The translations under genes were made by a program, and so were the position numbers. The notes beneath the pieces are model-generated. The model saw only the letters and a program-made list of their open reading frames with translations. It was not told where the DNA came from and did no database searches. From Tubulanus polymorphus (Eukaryota > Nemertea > Palaeonemertea > Tubulaniformes > Tubulanidae), in NCBI RefSeq assembly GCF_964204645.1, contig NC_134026.1, forward strand, positions 20,044,650 to 20,108,649: a stretch of 64,000 nucleotides of DNA. Reading direction: 5' to 3'. Within the stretch, counting starts at the first letter, position 1. Each line of letters opens with the position of its first letter. Below, piece after piece: positions 33,801-44,600 of the stretch.

Positions 33801-35088
33801 GATCGAAATGCCGATTAAACTGATCTGAACTCAGCAGGTTTGACTGTATCATATTTATCAAAACTCACCGGAATCAAACGGTCTTTTAACTAACTTAGAA
33901 TTTCTATTTACGCAGGGCCGATGTTTACCTTCAAGCTGACATACAAGTAGGCGTTGTTAATGGGACGAAGGAAGTTTTTATCGCCGCTCGTGTTCAAAAC
34001 GGAGGCGGCTGCTCTGCTTACGCGGCAAAGGGCTTATTTTTCTGGATTGCGCCAGACCTTAGACAGTGGCACCTTACAACTGATCTTGGTAAGTATGGCT
34101 TGATAAACTATAGACATCGGGTACACCAGCTATCCCACTGGTTGAAGTGATTTTTACACTTCGTTACACTGGCTATTTCCTAATATTATCATACAAGCCA
34201 CCAAAGACATTTGAGATTGACTTCTCTAGTTGCTGTTAGGTGAAGTTTTCAATAGTGATTTATTTGCCCTAGAGGGAAGACTGAGTGGAATTCAAATTTA
34301 GAATCAATGCAGATAACTTTGACCTAGTGAACCATTGATTCCGACAGTGGCAAAATTTCTAGGAGGCACTTTCATGACTTATATTAAAACAGTTGATTTT
34401 GAATTGTTGGCCTCATCGAAAATATTAACGAACGATTGAATATTACTATTACTATTAAATATTAAAGTAACCAACAACAACTGAACCAAAAATTCTAGAA
34501 AGAAAAGAGAAAATGAGGGTTATTGTTCAGGGGAGTGGTGATATTCCTGATGCCCGATACCACATTGCTTCAATGAAATATACTTAACTATCATACTTGT
34601 ATATTGCAGCTCATACCAAATTCCTCAAGGTCGGCTCACTGCAAACAGTACGTGGACAGTGGGACACAGTAGCCTTAAGAATCAAGGTACAAATGTAATA
34701 TATTAGGACATGGACAATTACAATTGACGATATCAAAGAAAATTTTATATTTTGTAATGATGATTTAATTTATCCATCATGGCCCGGTTCCACAGTTGTG
34801 AGTTAGAGTTAGCTCTTGAGTTGAAATAGTTCATTTTCAATGTTTTAACTCGAGTCAAATTCAACTCTGAACTGTGGAACTGGGTCCGTGTTTGCTGCAT
34901 ATTTGAGCATTCATTTCATATGCGTATGTTTGCAGGGAAATGTAGCATTTGGAGTTGTAAATGGTGTTGAAGCATTCACCATGACACTGCCAGCTACTGT
35001 ACCACAAAACGGATTCGTGGCTTTTGGAGCATCAACTTTCGGGTTGGCGTATTACGATAACTTATACGTTGACGCCGCCCCTGTTTAA
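24864..35088 (+). CDS. GALC: Galactocerebrosidase (galactosylceramidase), lysosomal GH59 enzyme
   Basis: Removes galactose from galactosylceramide and psychosine in lysosomes. Eighteen exons: 24864-25019, 25153-25221, 25752-25815, 26266-26354, 27138-27305, 27551-27589, 27897-28027, 29196-29313, 29544-29581, 29836-29960, 30114-30253, 30813-30902, 31083-31178, 32384-32525, 33091-33286, 33916-34088, 34610-34686, 34936-35088. Sum 2064 nt, 687 aa; human GALC is 685. Start ATG 24864 (AAGATGGCGG) opens a hydrophobic signal peptide, then [17 protein letters not shown]. Catalytic residues are visible: acid/base Glu in IWNER (exon 6) and nucleophile Glu in LWSSEDY (exon 8). LPWAFPGW and GLFFWIA match the barrel and lectin-like domains. 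The exon 11 donor is GC rather than GT. The exon 15 donor (GTAGAA at 33287) was chosen on phase and homology and is the least sure boundary. Confidence 0.93.
26955..27055. repeat. Short MITE with CAGTTCCACAGTT-type ends, GALC intron 4
   Basis: The left end CTGGACTCAGTTCCACAG and right end (mirror of CCAGGATCCAGTTCTTAG) form imperfect inverted repeats around TTAACTC/GAGTTA words. Related copies lie at 34781-34887 and, less complete, near 63390-63435. Confidence 0.5.
28167..28688. mobile_element. Non-autonomous piggyBac-type element in GALC intron 7
   Basis: A 522-bp element flanked by TTAA at 28163-28166 and 28689-28692. The ends ACCCTAGGACGCCC and (inverted) ACCCTGGGAAGCCC match at 12 of 14 positions. 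Four GGTCATATATGACC-like palindromes lie inside (for example 28193-28208 and around 28540-28555). TTAA duplication with CCCT ends is the piggyBac signature. There is no transposase ORF, so it is non-autonomous. Confidence 0.75.
30344..30438. mobile_element. pogo/Tc1-mariner-like MITE in GALC intron 11
   Basis: A 95-bp inverted repeat that begins CAGTCAAACCCGCTTAAT and ends with the mirror ATTAAGCGGATTCCACTG. It is flanked by TA on each side (30342-30343, 30439-30440). Size, TA duplication and CAGT ends fit a pogo/Tigger-type MITE. Confidence 0.7.
31503..32228. repeat. Possible inverted-repeat element in GALC intron 13
   Basis: GTCGCATAGTC…GCTTAGATTTAAGAC at the left and its imperfect mirror near 32190-32228 bracket a segment rich in TTAAGAC/GTCTTAA words. 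Boundaries and class are uncertain; no coding capacity is believed. Confidence 0.3.
33366..33752. mobile_element. pogo-like element with a second MITE nested in its left end, GALC intron 15
   Basis: The outer ends TACAGTAGACTCC (33366) and the mirror GGAGTCTACTGTA (to 33752) are followed inward by TTAACCGGTACA and TGTACCGGTTTA. At the left these two blocks are separated by a palindromic insert of about 110 bp (33379-33491: GGCCCGGTTTTATAGACTGG…, centre TTTTCAATTGAGTTAGCC), absent at the right end. The insert is therefore a younger MITE inside the older one. Confidence 0.6.
34781..34887. repeat. Short MITE, GGCCCGGTTCCACAGTT type, GALC intron 17
   Basis: The ends GGCCCGGTTCCACAGTTGTG and the mirror of GGACCCAGTTCCACAGTTC bracket TTAACTCGAG-type words. 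Same family as 26955-27055. It ends 48 bases before the last GALC exon. Confidence 0.6.
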
Positions 35089-37860
35089 AATGTGATATTC
35101 ACTACTATCAAGTCTCTGAATGAACAAAAATTGATGATCGAATCAGATCGTCTTATATGGCTATTTTTACAATTGAAAAATAATTTGTCAGGAATATTTC
35201 GTTACTATTTCATTTGGTAGGTTCCTTAGGTTAAATGAATCGTCTACAAGGTTTTAATCACATTTTATGATATAATTAGATTTTTTTTTCGAAGGTTATT
35301 GCATGAATATATTATTATGTTATTATATTGAATATATGACTTTAGAAAAAGATATATTGTAAAATTGGCTATTATCATTGAAAAAAAAATTAGATTTCTA
35401 TTTATGGGTATTCTAGAAGTTTTTACATTCCGATAGGTTATGAAATTTTTCACTCATTTGTAAAATGTATTTTCTACTTTATTTGAAATGTTTGTGCTGC
35501 GATGATGGCAAAGATATTTGATCGATACTTTACTCTAGGCAAGATTTAATTCAGTCTGTGACTGCAGTGAACTGATGTATATCTCAGTGTAGAGTTACCG
35601 AATAAAACCCACAGTTATTTCTGTAAAAATAATTAATAATAATTATTGTATTTTTTGTTTCTCTGATGATGAGGTTTAGTTTGAACCTCATAACTCTAAG
35701 GCAATAAACTGTTTTTACAGAGGTAACTTGGTTTTATTCATCGTCAGTCTGTAATTATTTGAACTTTGATCTATGTTTTGTTAAAGAATGTAATTCTATC
35801 GAGAAAGTGTATCTCACTCTAAATGTGCTAAGGATTTATATGTTTTCTAAATGGAATAAAATTATTGCGAGAATATATTTAAGATTTATGATATATACAA
35901 TTGCTTTGTTCATTTACCATTGCCTGATTTCTTTGCGTCAAAAAGGATTATTCTTCTTGGATGAATTCTGACATTCCATAGAGCAAGTGGAATTCAGAGG
36001 ATAACACCACTATGCACGCAAACTAGGCCACAAACTACATGGTCTAGATCCATTTGAGACAAGTGGAAAATTCTGCTCTGGACCAGAAAGCGGAGGAATC
36101 GTGTATCACTTGCCTAGATAGAGTGATTACCGGTAAGTATAAAGAACTACAGTGACTACTCGTCGAATTGGATCATGTTGGGATCTATGAAAATCTATCC
36201 AGCTTTTGCAGACAAATAGAAGCCAACATGCGTATTCCCTAAATACTTCAGTGTAAACAGAATTATCATAATTTATTTAGCGTTTCCTTGAGGTACATGA
36301 TTTTAGGCTAGTTAGGGAAACAAATCACACAATTAATAGCCTACTGCTTCCTTGTTAGTGTAAATAGCCGCTGACTATGCAGTTTATAACATACCGCTAA
36401 AAATTTTAATCCCGCTTCACACGTATTTGACAATAGAATATAGAAAAAAAATAATAATTTGTTAGAAAAAATTAATTATTTGAATAAACAAAATGAGCAG
36501 ATTCACAAAATATACATTTAAATGCAAAGTCATTGTAAATGGTAATAAATATGTACCAGAATAATTCATACATAGTGCTTTCTACCCTGAAGTGGTTACT
36601 TTATACAATCGAAGAGTGATAGGTTAATAGACCACTTATCAAACTTGATAGCTTTTCTTCCATGTAGATGGTTGGGAAACCATAATTGGTATGTAATGTA
36701 CATATGGAGTGGTATAGGATGTCATATGGCTTTGGATTATCATTAACTGAATCCGTCACTCGTAAAGTGGATGGATGGATAGGGATTCTACCAGTATCAG
36801 TAGATCAGTGGTTAAGCCTGTGCTTGGAGACATCATTCCGAAAGAATAATGACTCCAAAGCTCAAGTAATAACTACAGACCATACTACAGGGGAATCTTA
36901 TTACAATGAACTTCAGGGGACCAACAAACCTCAGTACCCAGCCTTATTTCTTGTGTGGTTCATTTTTTTAAAACCAAACCTTATAGCTAAGGATCTATTT
37001 TAGATGAATTATAAACTACATTGTATAAAATGGAATTTATCAATTAAATTGTGACTTTTTTCAAACTTTGGGACTTCGTACGAATCTCCCAAACCCCTCC
37101 ATACACTTGCAAATACTTTTGTATTAACTGATCATAAGAGAAAAGTTGAATCTTATGTTAGGCCCCCTATAGGATGAAATTCTAAGCTTGTTATATCCAA
37201 TTATTCACTGTATCCAAATTGGTTAAAACCAAGTTCCACATCAAAACTAATATTAAATATACAGTAGCAGCTATAGACTTAATGATGCAATTTACTGATT
37301 TGTGATGCACAGTGGAGGCACCTAAACCCTGGCAAGCAAGGATGATCACTAACCGCGCTATTAGAGTTGCTTAGTTTTGTGATCAGATATTTTAAAATGA
37401 AATAACTAGATTAAGATCTATACAAAAAGATTATTAACACCAATGATTAGATTGCTAATTAGACTATAACACCTCTGCCCATTTAATACCGTAAGTTGGT
37501 AAAAGATTTAGATAACGTATGCTAGGAATTGTCATTCACAAAACTTGTTACAAAACAAATTGTTAACTCAAACATCAGTTAAATCAGTTTACTAATTCAA
37601 AAGGTAATGAGTTCAGTGGAGTCATTTGGTAACATTTTTATCAAAATATGGGCATGATTGTTAAACAACAAAAACAATTATAGGATAAACCTTACTCAAT
37701 TAAAATTGTTAGGACAAGAATTGTAGAAAAGTGCTGATTAAAAATGATTCTTAGCATCATTATAGAAACAATTTCGAAACAAAAGTTGTCTAACTACAAA
37801 ACAAAGATTTCTCTTTCATTTGATTATTTTTTCTTGACTAGACAGGACGTTTTCGATGGC
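35089..37860. other. GALC-CUTC intergenic region (convergent 3' ends)
   Basis: Holds the 3' UTRs of GALC (plus) and CUTC (minus). No gene is supported; a 105-codon plus frame at 36686-37003 has no recognisable feature and no splice support. The sequence is very AT-rich. A hammerhead-like remnant lies at 35663-35697. Confidence 0.4.
35663..35697 (+). repeat. Degenerate hammerhead-like terminus followed by AATAAACTG
   Basis: CTGATGA (35663-35669) is followed by a perfect 7-bp stem TGAGGTT/AACCTCA, then TAAC in place of GAAA, then AATAAACTG. The layout copies the Penelope-like terminus at 11976 but the catalytic core is lost. Confidence 0.4.
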
Positions 37861-40800
37861 TCAGCGATATCCGAATGCATCTTGCGCTTTGTTAAGCGTA
37901 TCTCGAACTTTATTCACGTCCGTCACTTTCAACGCGTATTCATCGGGTCCGTACTTGCCGCCCATCGAAACATGAGATTTCCTGTATATCATGTCGGAGT
38001 CCATAGTCATTCGCGCCGAACAATGAAATTCTCTCGCGCCTGAACCTTGGAGTATTCGATTGACGTTACGCTCGGTGATCCCTCCACCTGAAACCAGAAA
38101 AAAATAAATGTTCTTTCAATCGATAGCTATCTACATAAGCCGGCAAGGCTTACTGCGTATACAAAAAACCTTCTTAGCTCAGAATGATTCATCAATGACG
38201 ACATTCCAATTTTCATTATTTGAACTATGTGCTGAATCATTTATTGACCTTTTGTTCAGACACAAAATCTAACAAAACTAAGCTAAGATTGACTAGTCTT
38301 GGGCCTTTTTGGATTGTGCTTTTCCCAAAAACATGGAATGAGATGGAAGAATTGATAGAAACTTCAAAATGCAATTGAAAGAGAAAGTAGATAATTCCTC
38401 TTCTGGAAAAGCACGTTCCAAAAGGATTAGAACAGGTAGGTGGCTCTCCCACTCCCCGATTAGATCCAAATGTTATCTGTTCCGTAGTTCTGAATTTGAT
38501 TTAGATGTAAGTTTAAAATTCAATTTCGATGATCCAACCGTTGTGTCAAATTTGATTTAGAGTGAAACTGCATCCCGAAATGAACCAGCCCGGCGGGTGA
38601 AAGGAGCACTGCTTGTATTGTTGAATTTTCACTTGAGTTTCTAATGGCACACATACTTTTTTGTACGTACCTGGAATTATGGTTATTCTATCCCGAGCCT
38701 GAAAAATAGATACGTGGACCTGCTATATTTCACATGAAACAACCTATCGTTATAAGCTTGCATGAAGTATTCAGGAAAAAACATCGTTGAAATATTGTGC
38801 AAAGACGGTTATACTAAAACTCCAGGATACAAGGTTACAAGTTATGGATCATCTACGTATCTTTACCTGTTCAACCATTTGTTTAATAGTAGGCAGACCT
38901 TCGAGAGCAGACGACTCTTGACCACTGGTCAAAATTCGTTCACATCCCATTGCTATTATCTCGTCCATAGCGCGGAAAATATCTTTAGTCATATCGATGG
39001 CTGAAAGTAGAAAATGTAGACAAATAAGTGGGGTCAATCTAACACTCACAGTTATATCCTTGGTGGTAACGGGATGGATGGATGTCTCAGGCCCTTCCCT
39101 AAATCATTTACCATAGTTCAATAGCCTCACACAATTGAAATTTGAGTCCTTTCTGATACCTTTCTAATACCATTATGTGAATGACTGGCGGAAATGAGGA
39201 AATGCTGGTGATGAAGGCTGGAATTTACCTAGATATCTTCTGAGATCCTGAACGCCTAATCAAAATTGTATGTACACATGTATAAGGAATTTCTGAATAT
39301 TTTCTTTGAATTTCATGTCACTGATGCAGGGTCAACAGTCCGGTTACCCCCTAACCTTCTCATATGAGTGGAATACACGGTATGATAATTGAAATGTGCC
39401 AGGGGTTTAAAACCAAAACTCTGAAACTGGCAGCAAAGAGTATGCATAGCTTCATGCAGAGTTTTTCTTAATCTTACCTCGATGAAATGTGACTGGTAGG
39501 GGACACGATAGATCTAAAACAAAACCATTAAATAGTGAACACGGTTAAGCACAATTTTTGCCATAAAACAATGACAGCAATTCAAATGTACTTAGTTTTC
39601 ATACTTACTTATTAATTCTCTTGATCGGTCTTTATCCACCCGACCATCGCTACAAAAAGCAAGAACATAATTAACATTCCTTTCGAAAGTCAACATCAAG
39701 ACAAATCAGAAGAAATACCCGTATACATTTTGTGAATGAACATATCGATAACCTTTGTAAGATGCCCAGAACTATTCCGTCGGCGCCCGCTTCTTTCAAA
39801 GCCAGCAGATCTAATTTCATCACTTCGAATTCCTCATCGGAATAAAGGAAGTCACCGCCGCGAGGTCGAATCATCACAAACACAGGTATACGCAACTGAT
39901 CTTTAATAACACGCAACATTCCTGGAAGACAGAGAAAGGGAGAAGAACTTAATAACGACAATAAGAAAGAAACGAAACCTGTGATTATTGGGAGGCTGGG
40001 CAGATTTAGGCCATGTTGACCGTGTCAGCTGAAATTGTAAGAAGAGCCTTTTTGAAAATAAAAATCATACCGCCAGTGGTGGATCCAGATGGACTTTAGA
40101 CTTGTACAAGTCCATCAATTTTTTTTGAGTGCCCTTTTTCATTTTTTTTTCGACTAAGATAATTGGTGCATTTCAGTGTGGCAGTATACTTAATATTGCC
40201 TTTATCGGACATCAAAGTGCCCTTTTTTGGACTTGACAATTTGCCCCTTAGAGCAGGATTACACCTAATATCACCTTTTTGGACATCAAAATGCCCTTTT
40301 GGGATGTGACAAGTCCTTTGAAATTGGCCTCAAAGATCAATTGATCCGTCGCTGATCACTGACTCCTTTCTTAAGGTTTCTCACTCAGGCTCGCTTTTCA
40401 GGGATCTGTGCCATAAGCCTACTTACCAACAGTTGGTGTAGTCCCACCTTCAGCCAAGTTGCAACATAATTCTATGCGAATTGCACCTGCAATTTAATAA
40501 ACACAACCCAACGAACAGTTATCACAAACTCAACTGATTAAGGTTTCTCAGGAGCAAATATTTTCACGGTGTTACTGGAGTTAAGGTTACCCTTCCACTA
40601 TGTGGCGCTAGTGTAATTAAAGAATAGTGTTATGGTTAGGTTAGGTACATTACCATAAGGGAACCTAAACTGCAGTCCCCACCTAAAAAATGCAGTAGGT
40701 ACAAAATGGGCTCTAACTGCATAGTCTGAATACCACACACCGGTTCCCTACAATATCTGACGCCAAACTGTCAAAGAGGTTAATTTATATTTCTTGCAAT

Positions 40801-41278
40801 GCAACCACTGATTTGTTTTGGAACAAGAGCTAGGTACCAAACTTCCGTCTGTCTATAAGGATACAAGCTTTCACCACTATAAATAATGTATCTTCCACAG
40901 TCATGACAGGGGCCGGACACAAACCGTCCCAGGTACGGTACTTTTTTAATTAGTACTAAGGATAGGTAGGCCTAGGGATACTGGGGTTGATTGATACTGG
41001 TTTTATTCATTCATTAAAATTGTGACAGGTCGTTGTGAGTGAAGGATACTGGGCCTGGGTTAGTCTAGTATCTAGCCGTTGTTCCTCAAACAGTTGTAGG
41101 GGATCGTATCTCTGGTATTCATTCAGTTCATTCAGACTAGGCCTGGGTCAAAAACGTTTTTGCCAGGCCCCTGTTGGTAGCTTCATCTGGTAAATTGGTA
41201 CTGTCAATGCAGAAACATTCGCATACCCCCAGCCTCAGCATTTAAAGCAGAAGCCACGGATTCGACGCACACTTCCAT
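37861..41278 (-). CDS. CUTC: Copper homeostasis protein CutC homologue
   Basis: TIM-barrel CutC family protein, linked to copper handling; its biochemical activity is not firmly known. Eight minus-strand exons: 41278-41227, 40486-40427, 39921-39753, 39649-39609, 39513-39478, 39000-38867, 38698-38671, 38087-37861; 747 nt, 248 aa. Human CUTC is 273 aa with a longer N-terminus and E. coli CutC is 248. It starts MEVCVESVASALNAEAGG. Conserved segments follow in order: RIELCCNLAEGGTTPT, VFVMIRPRGGDFLYSDEE, LPVTFHRA, ERILTSGQESSALEG, IIPGGGITERN and EFHCSAR. All introns are GT-AG and all phases agree. It is divergent from COX15 with 361 bp between start codons. Convergent with GALC. Confidence 0.93.
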
Positions 41279-41639
41279 TGTGATTTTTGCATGAAAAAAA
41301 TGTAAACAAATATTCTAAATATTTGGTCGACGACCTTGACGCGATCGCGGGATCGCGCGACGAAGATTTCCACTCAGATCAAAAATCGTCTCTACATATC
41401 CAGCTACTCCATTTCTTAAGTTAGAAGCTAATTCGAAAATTGTTTATTAAAAATTCGAAAATATATTTCCTTTTACTCACAATTTTCTTTTTAGTTCTAA
41501 TCTTCATTTTGGGGAAGTTATATAATTTTTCATCAGTATACCACAATCGCTGAAACATAGCAGGAAATAGAAATTTTCGGGAAAACCCTTTGGCTTTAAA
41601 AAGTCTTATTAGTTATTTTTTGGGTTATTCGAAAATATA
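41279..41639. promoter_or_regulatory. Bidirectional CUTC/COX15 promoter region
   Basis: The 361 bp between the two start codons holds both 5' UTRs and promoters. A CpG-rich patch, GCGATCGCGGGATCGCGCGA (41341-41360), stands out in otherwise AT-rich sequence. No TATA box is obvious for either gene, as expected for housekeeping bidirectional promoters. Confidence 0.65.
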
Positions 41640-44600
41640 ATGGCTATGTATTCGTATTTAGCTCTAAGACAGGTAAATTGTTTTATTCTGTGTTGAATTA
41701 AAGCGATTCCGTGAAATTTCTAGCTCAATTACGGAGTTTATTCATGAATTTATTAGTTACCGGCACTCATCAATTCAAATTAAAATCAACTATATTGCAA
41801 CTTATGCAACATGTATATATAACAATTTGTGACATGTTATATGTATGTGGTATATATTTGACTTATTTGTACCTCTCTGGATGATATCGGAATGTTTCAT
41901 ACCTTTAGTGCTTGGTTGGATGAATGGATGTTTAAGTTTTTAATGGCTTTGCCAAATTCGCTACATGGCCTACCTACTTATTTACTTATACGAGTTATAC
42001 AAACATCAACCATTTAGGTCTATCCTTAGTTATCTCGGAGGATAGACCTAAATGGTTGATGTCTGCAAGTCACCCCGATAGCTGTAGGATGTAGAGCAAT
42101 CGCTCGGCAAGTGAGAGATCCGTGGTTCGAGTCCCGGTCTCAGTGGTTGACAGATTTTCGCTTGTCTGCTAGTACTTCACCAATTCTCTAATCACACATG
42201 TGATTATTATTAGTTACAAGCTCTCCCGCTGCCCGTGCACCGGTGGGTGTCTTCCTTAATTAGGTGTATAATTAATGGTCAGGAGCCCCCAAACCTCTAT
42301 CTGTGACCCTAACCTTCAACTTACCTTACCCTCTCGACCCTAAACTTCTACAGATGAAAAAGCCGCCATTTTGTTTTTGTTAATCTAACCACATTTGATT
42401 ATACAACCTGACATAAGGATAGGTATAATATTGAACCTATTTATTCTATTCTTCATTCTCAACTTATCTTTCACCAGCCTCAGCGGTTGGATCCTGAAAT
42501 ATTTGAGGCTAGTTAATGGTCTTATTGTTGGTGGTAGGTTTATATAATCCCGGAGGAGGAGGGTGGAAGGGGCTACTGCATTATAAAAGTGATCGAGGTG
42601 ACAGACTTAATGAACAATTAAGTCCTCCCGGATTTTAATAGTTAACAATATTGAAATTCATCTGGTAATACCTACATAAATCAAACCTATTGCACCTCAA
42701 GAAACAATTACCTTTGTGACTATGCCAATTTTTCTTTCCAGGTGATAAACCGATCTTTAATACAACAACCAGTGCGACAGGTAGCTTGGTTCAAACCACG
42801 AAATTTAAAACCAGAAAAAAATTGGACAAGATTTCGATCTTCATTGGCCGAAAAAGTCAAGGTAATGCCAACAACATTAGTTTGAATACCAGACAGTCTA
42901 ATTGAAAATTTGGGTTGCTGTCTCAGAAGATGAGATGGCTTGGCCAGGCCTGTGCCAAATCTTAGCACAGTTCAAGTTATTCCATATGAATGCTATCTGG
43001 TTCTGCAAGTGACTCACCTTTGCTTAGTATCGTTTTGATAAGATTTTAGGCATGAGTGAATGATTTTACATATGAGCATGCCCTGAAAGCACGGGCCAAA
43101 TCTAACTTGAGGCTGGCCTGAGCCAAAATGTCTCCATTTTTTCATGGATATAGAAGTAAGCTTAGATGACGGTATTTACAATTTAAACTATGAATACAAT
43201 TGGAGATACTCAGTATGTGAATTTCCCATTTTCTTTTAAGTGAATTTTAAAATCGAGTATTAAGATGCTCGATTTTATAGAATTAGGTACATTGTTCCCA
43301 ATAATGGGTCTCAAACTCCTAACAGAAAATTATTTTTGACATTTAAACAGTTACATAAATGTTTATATACGTATTGATTACCTAGTATGCGTTATTTAAG
43401 GGGTTCTGCATGAGTATATGTGCACTACATCATCAATATCTAATTGGCGTTTCAAAATAAAAATCACAATTATGAATTTTTGAATTATATCAAATTATTT
43501 TTTGAGAGGTTTTGCACTACGTCAACAATATATCGGGGCTAGACTAGTTGCCGATCAATTCACCTATATTATTGACAGTTTTGGGGTTACTTCTAAACCC
43601 CATCATCAGAAAGCTAAAAATGTTTTCTTTTGTTGGTAATTTTTGGTTTCTCTGATGATTGGGTTTAGAAGTAACCCCAAAACTGTCAGAAAATAAACTT
43701 TTCAATATCTACTGGGGGTTTTTACTTACTGTAGACGGAATCCAGTTATTTTGGGAAGTTTTGATGACGCTTCAATGTAATGTCTTGATATTTGGGTTAC
43801 AAATGTATCTAGACATATCTTGAGCCCGAAAACTGGCCCTGTTAGAATCAAGATGGCCGGTTGGCAGCCATTGTTGTTCGCCAAAATCAGCACTTTTTAC
43901 AGATTTTTGAACTTTTTCAAGGAAATTTTGAAGACGCTTTGATCAATTACCTTGATCTTTTGTATGTATTTGAATCCCCCAAGGGCCCATCAGCGTAAGA
44001 TAAATTGGGTCGATTGGACTCAAAATGGCCGTCCTATTACCTTTTTAGTGCCCAAAAATGTCAATTTTGGCCCGAATTCTGAGTCCTGTAGCTTCCTACT
44101 GGTTTGCCATTTCTCATTGAAATTTGATGATGGGTATTCTTTGGAAAGGTATGTTTAATACTTGAGACAGGTATTTTTTATTAGCCAATTATGGCACAAT
44201 TGGCGGCCATCTTGGTGTCATCATTACTTATTCGCAGATGGGAAAAAGTTTTTCCACATTATATTGATACCTAAGCATATTGTGTTAGGCCTACCACAAT
44301 CAATTGGAAAGTTGTAGCCCATAACGTGTTCTATGATATTGGTGAGTTTCAAGATCATAACTTTTTGTATGGCCACCAAATACAATAACTTAGTATTTCT
44401 ATATTATATTTGTAACATATTTTGTTACCACAATCAATTGCAAAGTTGTAGCTCATGACATGTTCTATGATTGTGTAGAGTTTTAAGGACATAAGTTATT
44501 CCATATGGTCACCAGGGGGCGTTGAATAGTGGAATAAATTAGTATTTCCATATTAAATTGGTATTGAGGCATATTTTGTTATCACAATCAATTACAAAAA

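Noticed and set aside
36686-37003. 105-codon plus-strand ORF as a gene
   Set aside because: No domain, no homologue recognised, no promoter or splice evidence, AT-rich intergenic setting.
42072-42144. Functional tRNA gene
   Set aside because: The A and B boxes are present but acceptor and T-stem pairing fail; a SINE head fits better.
42720-42968. Minus-strand 82-codon ORF
   Set aside because: It is the antisense shadow of COX15 exon 2 and its flank.
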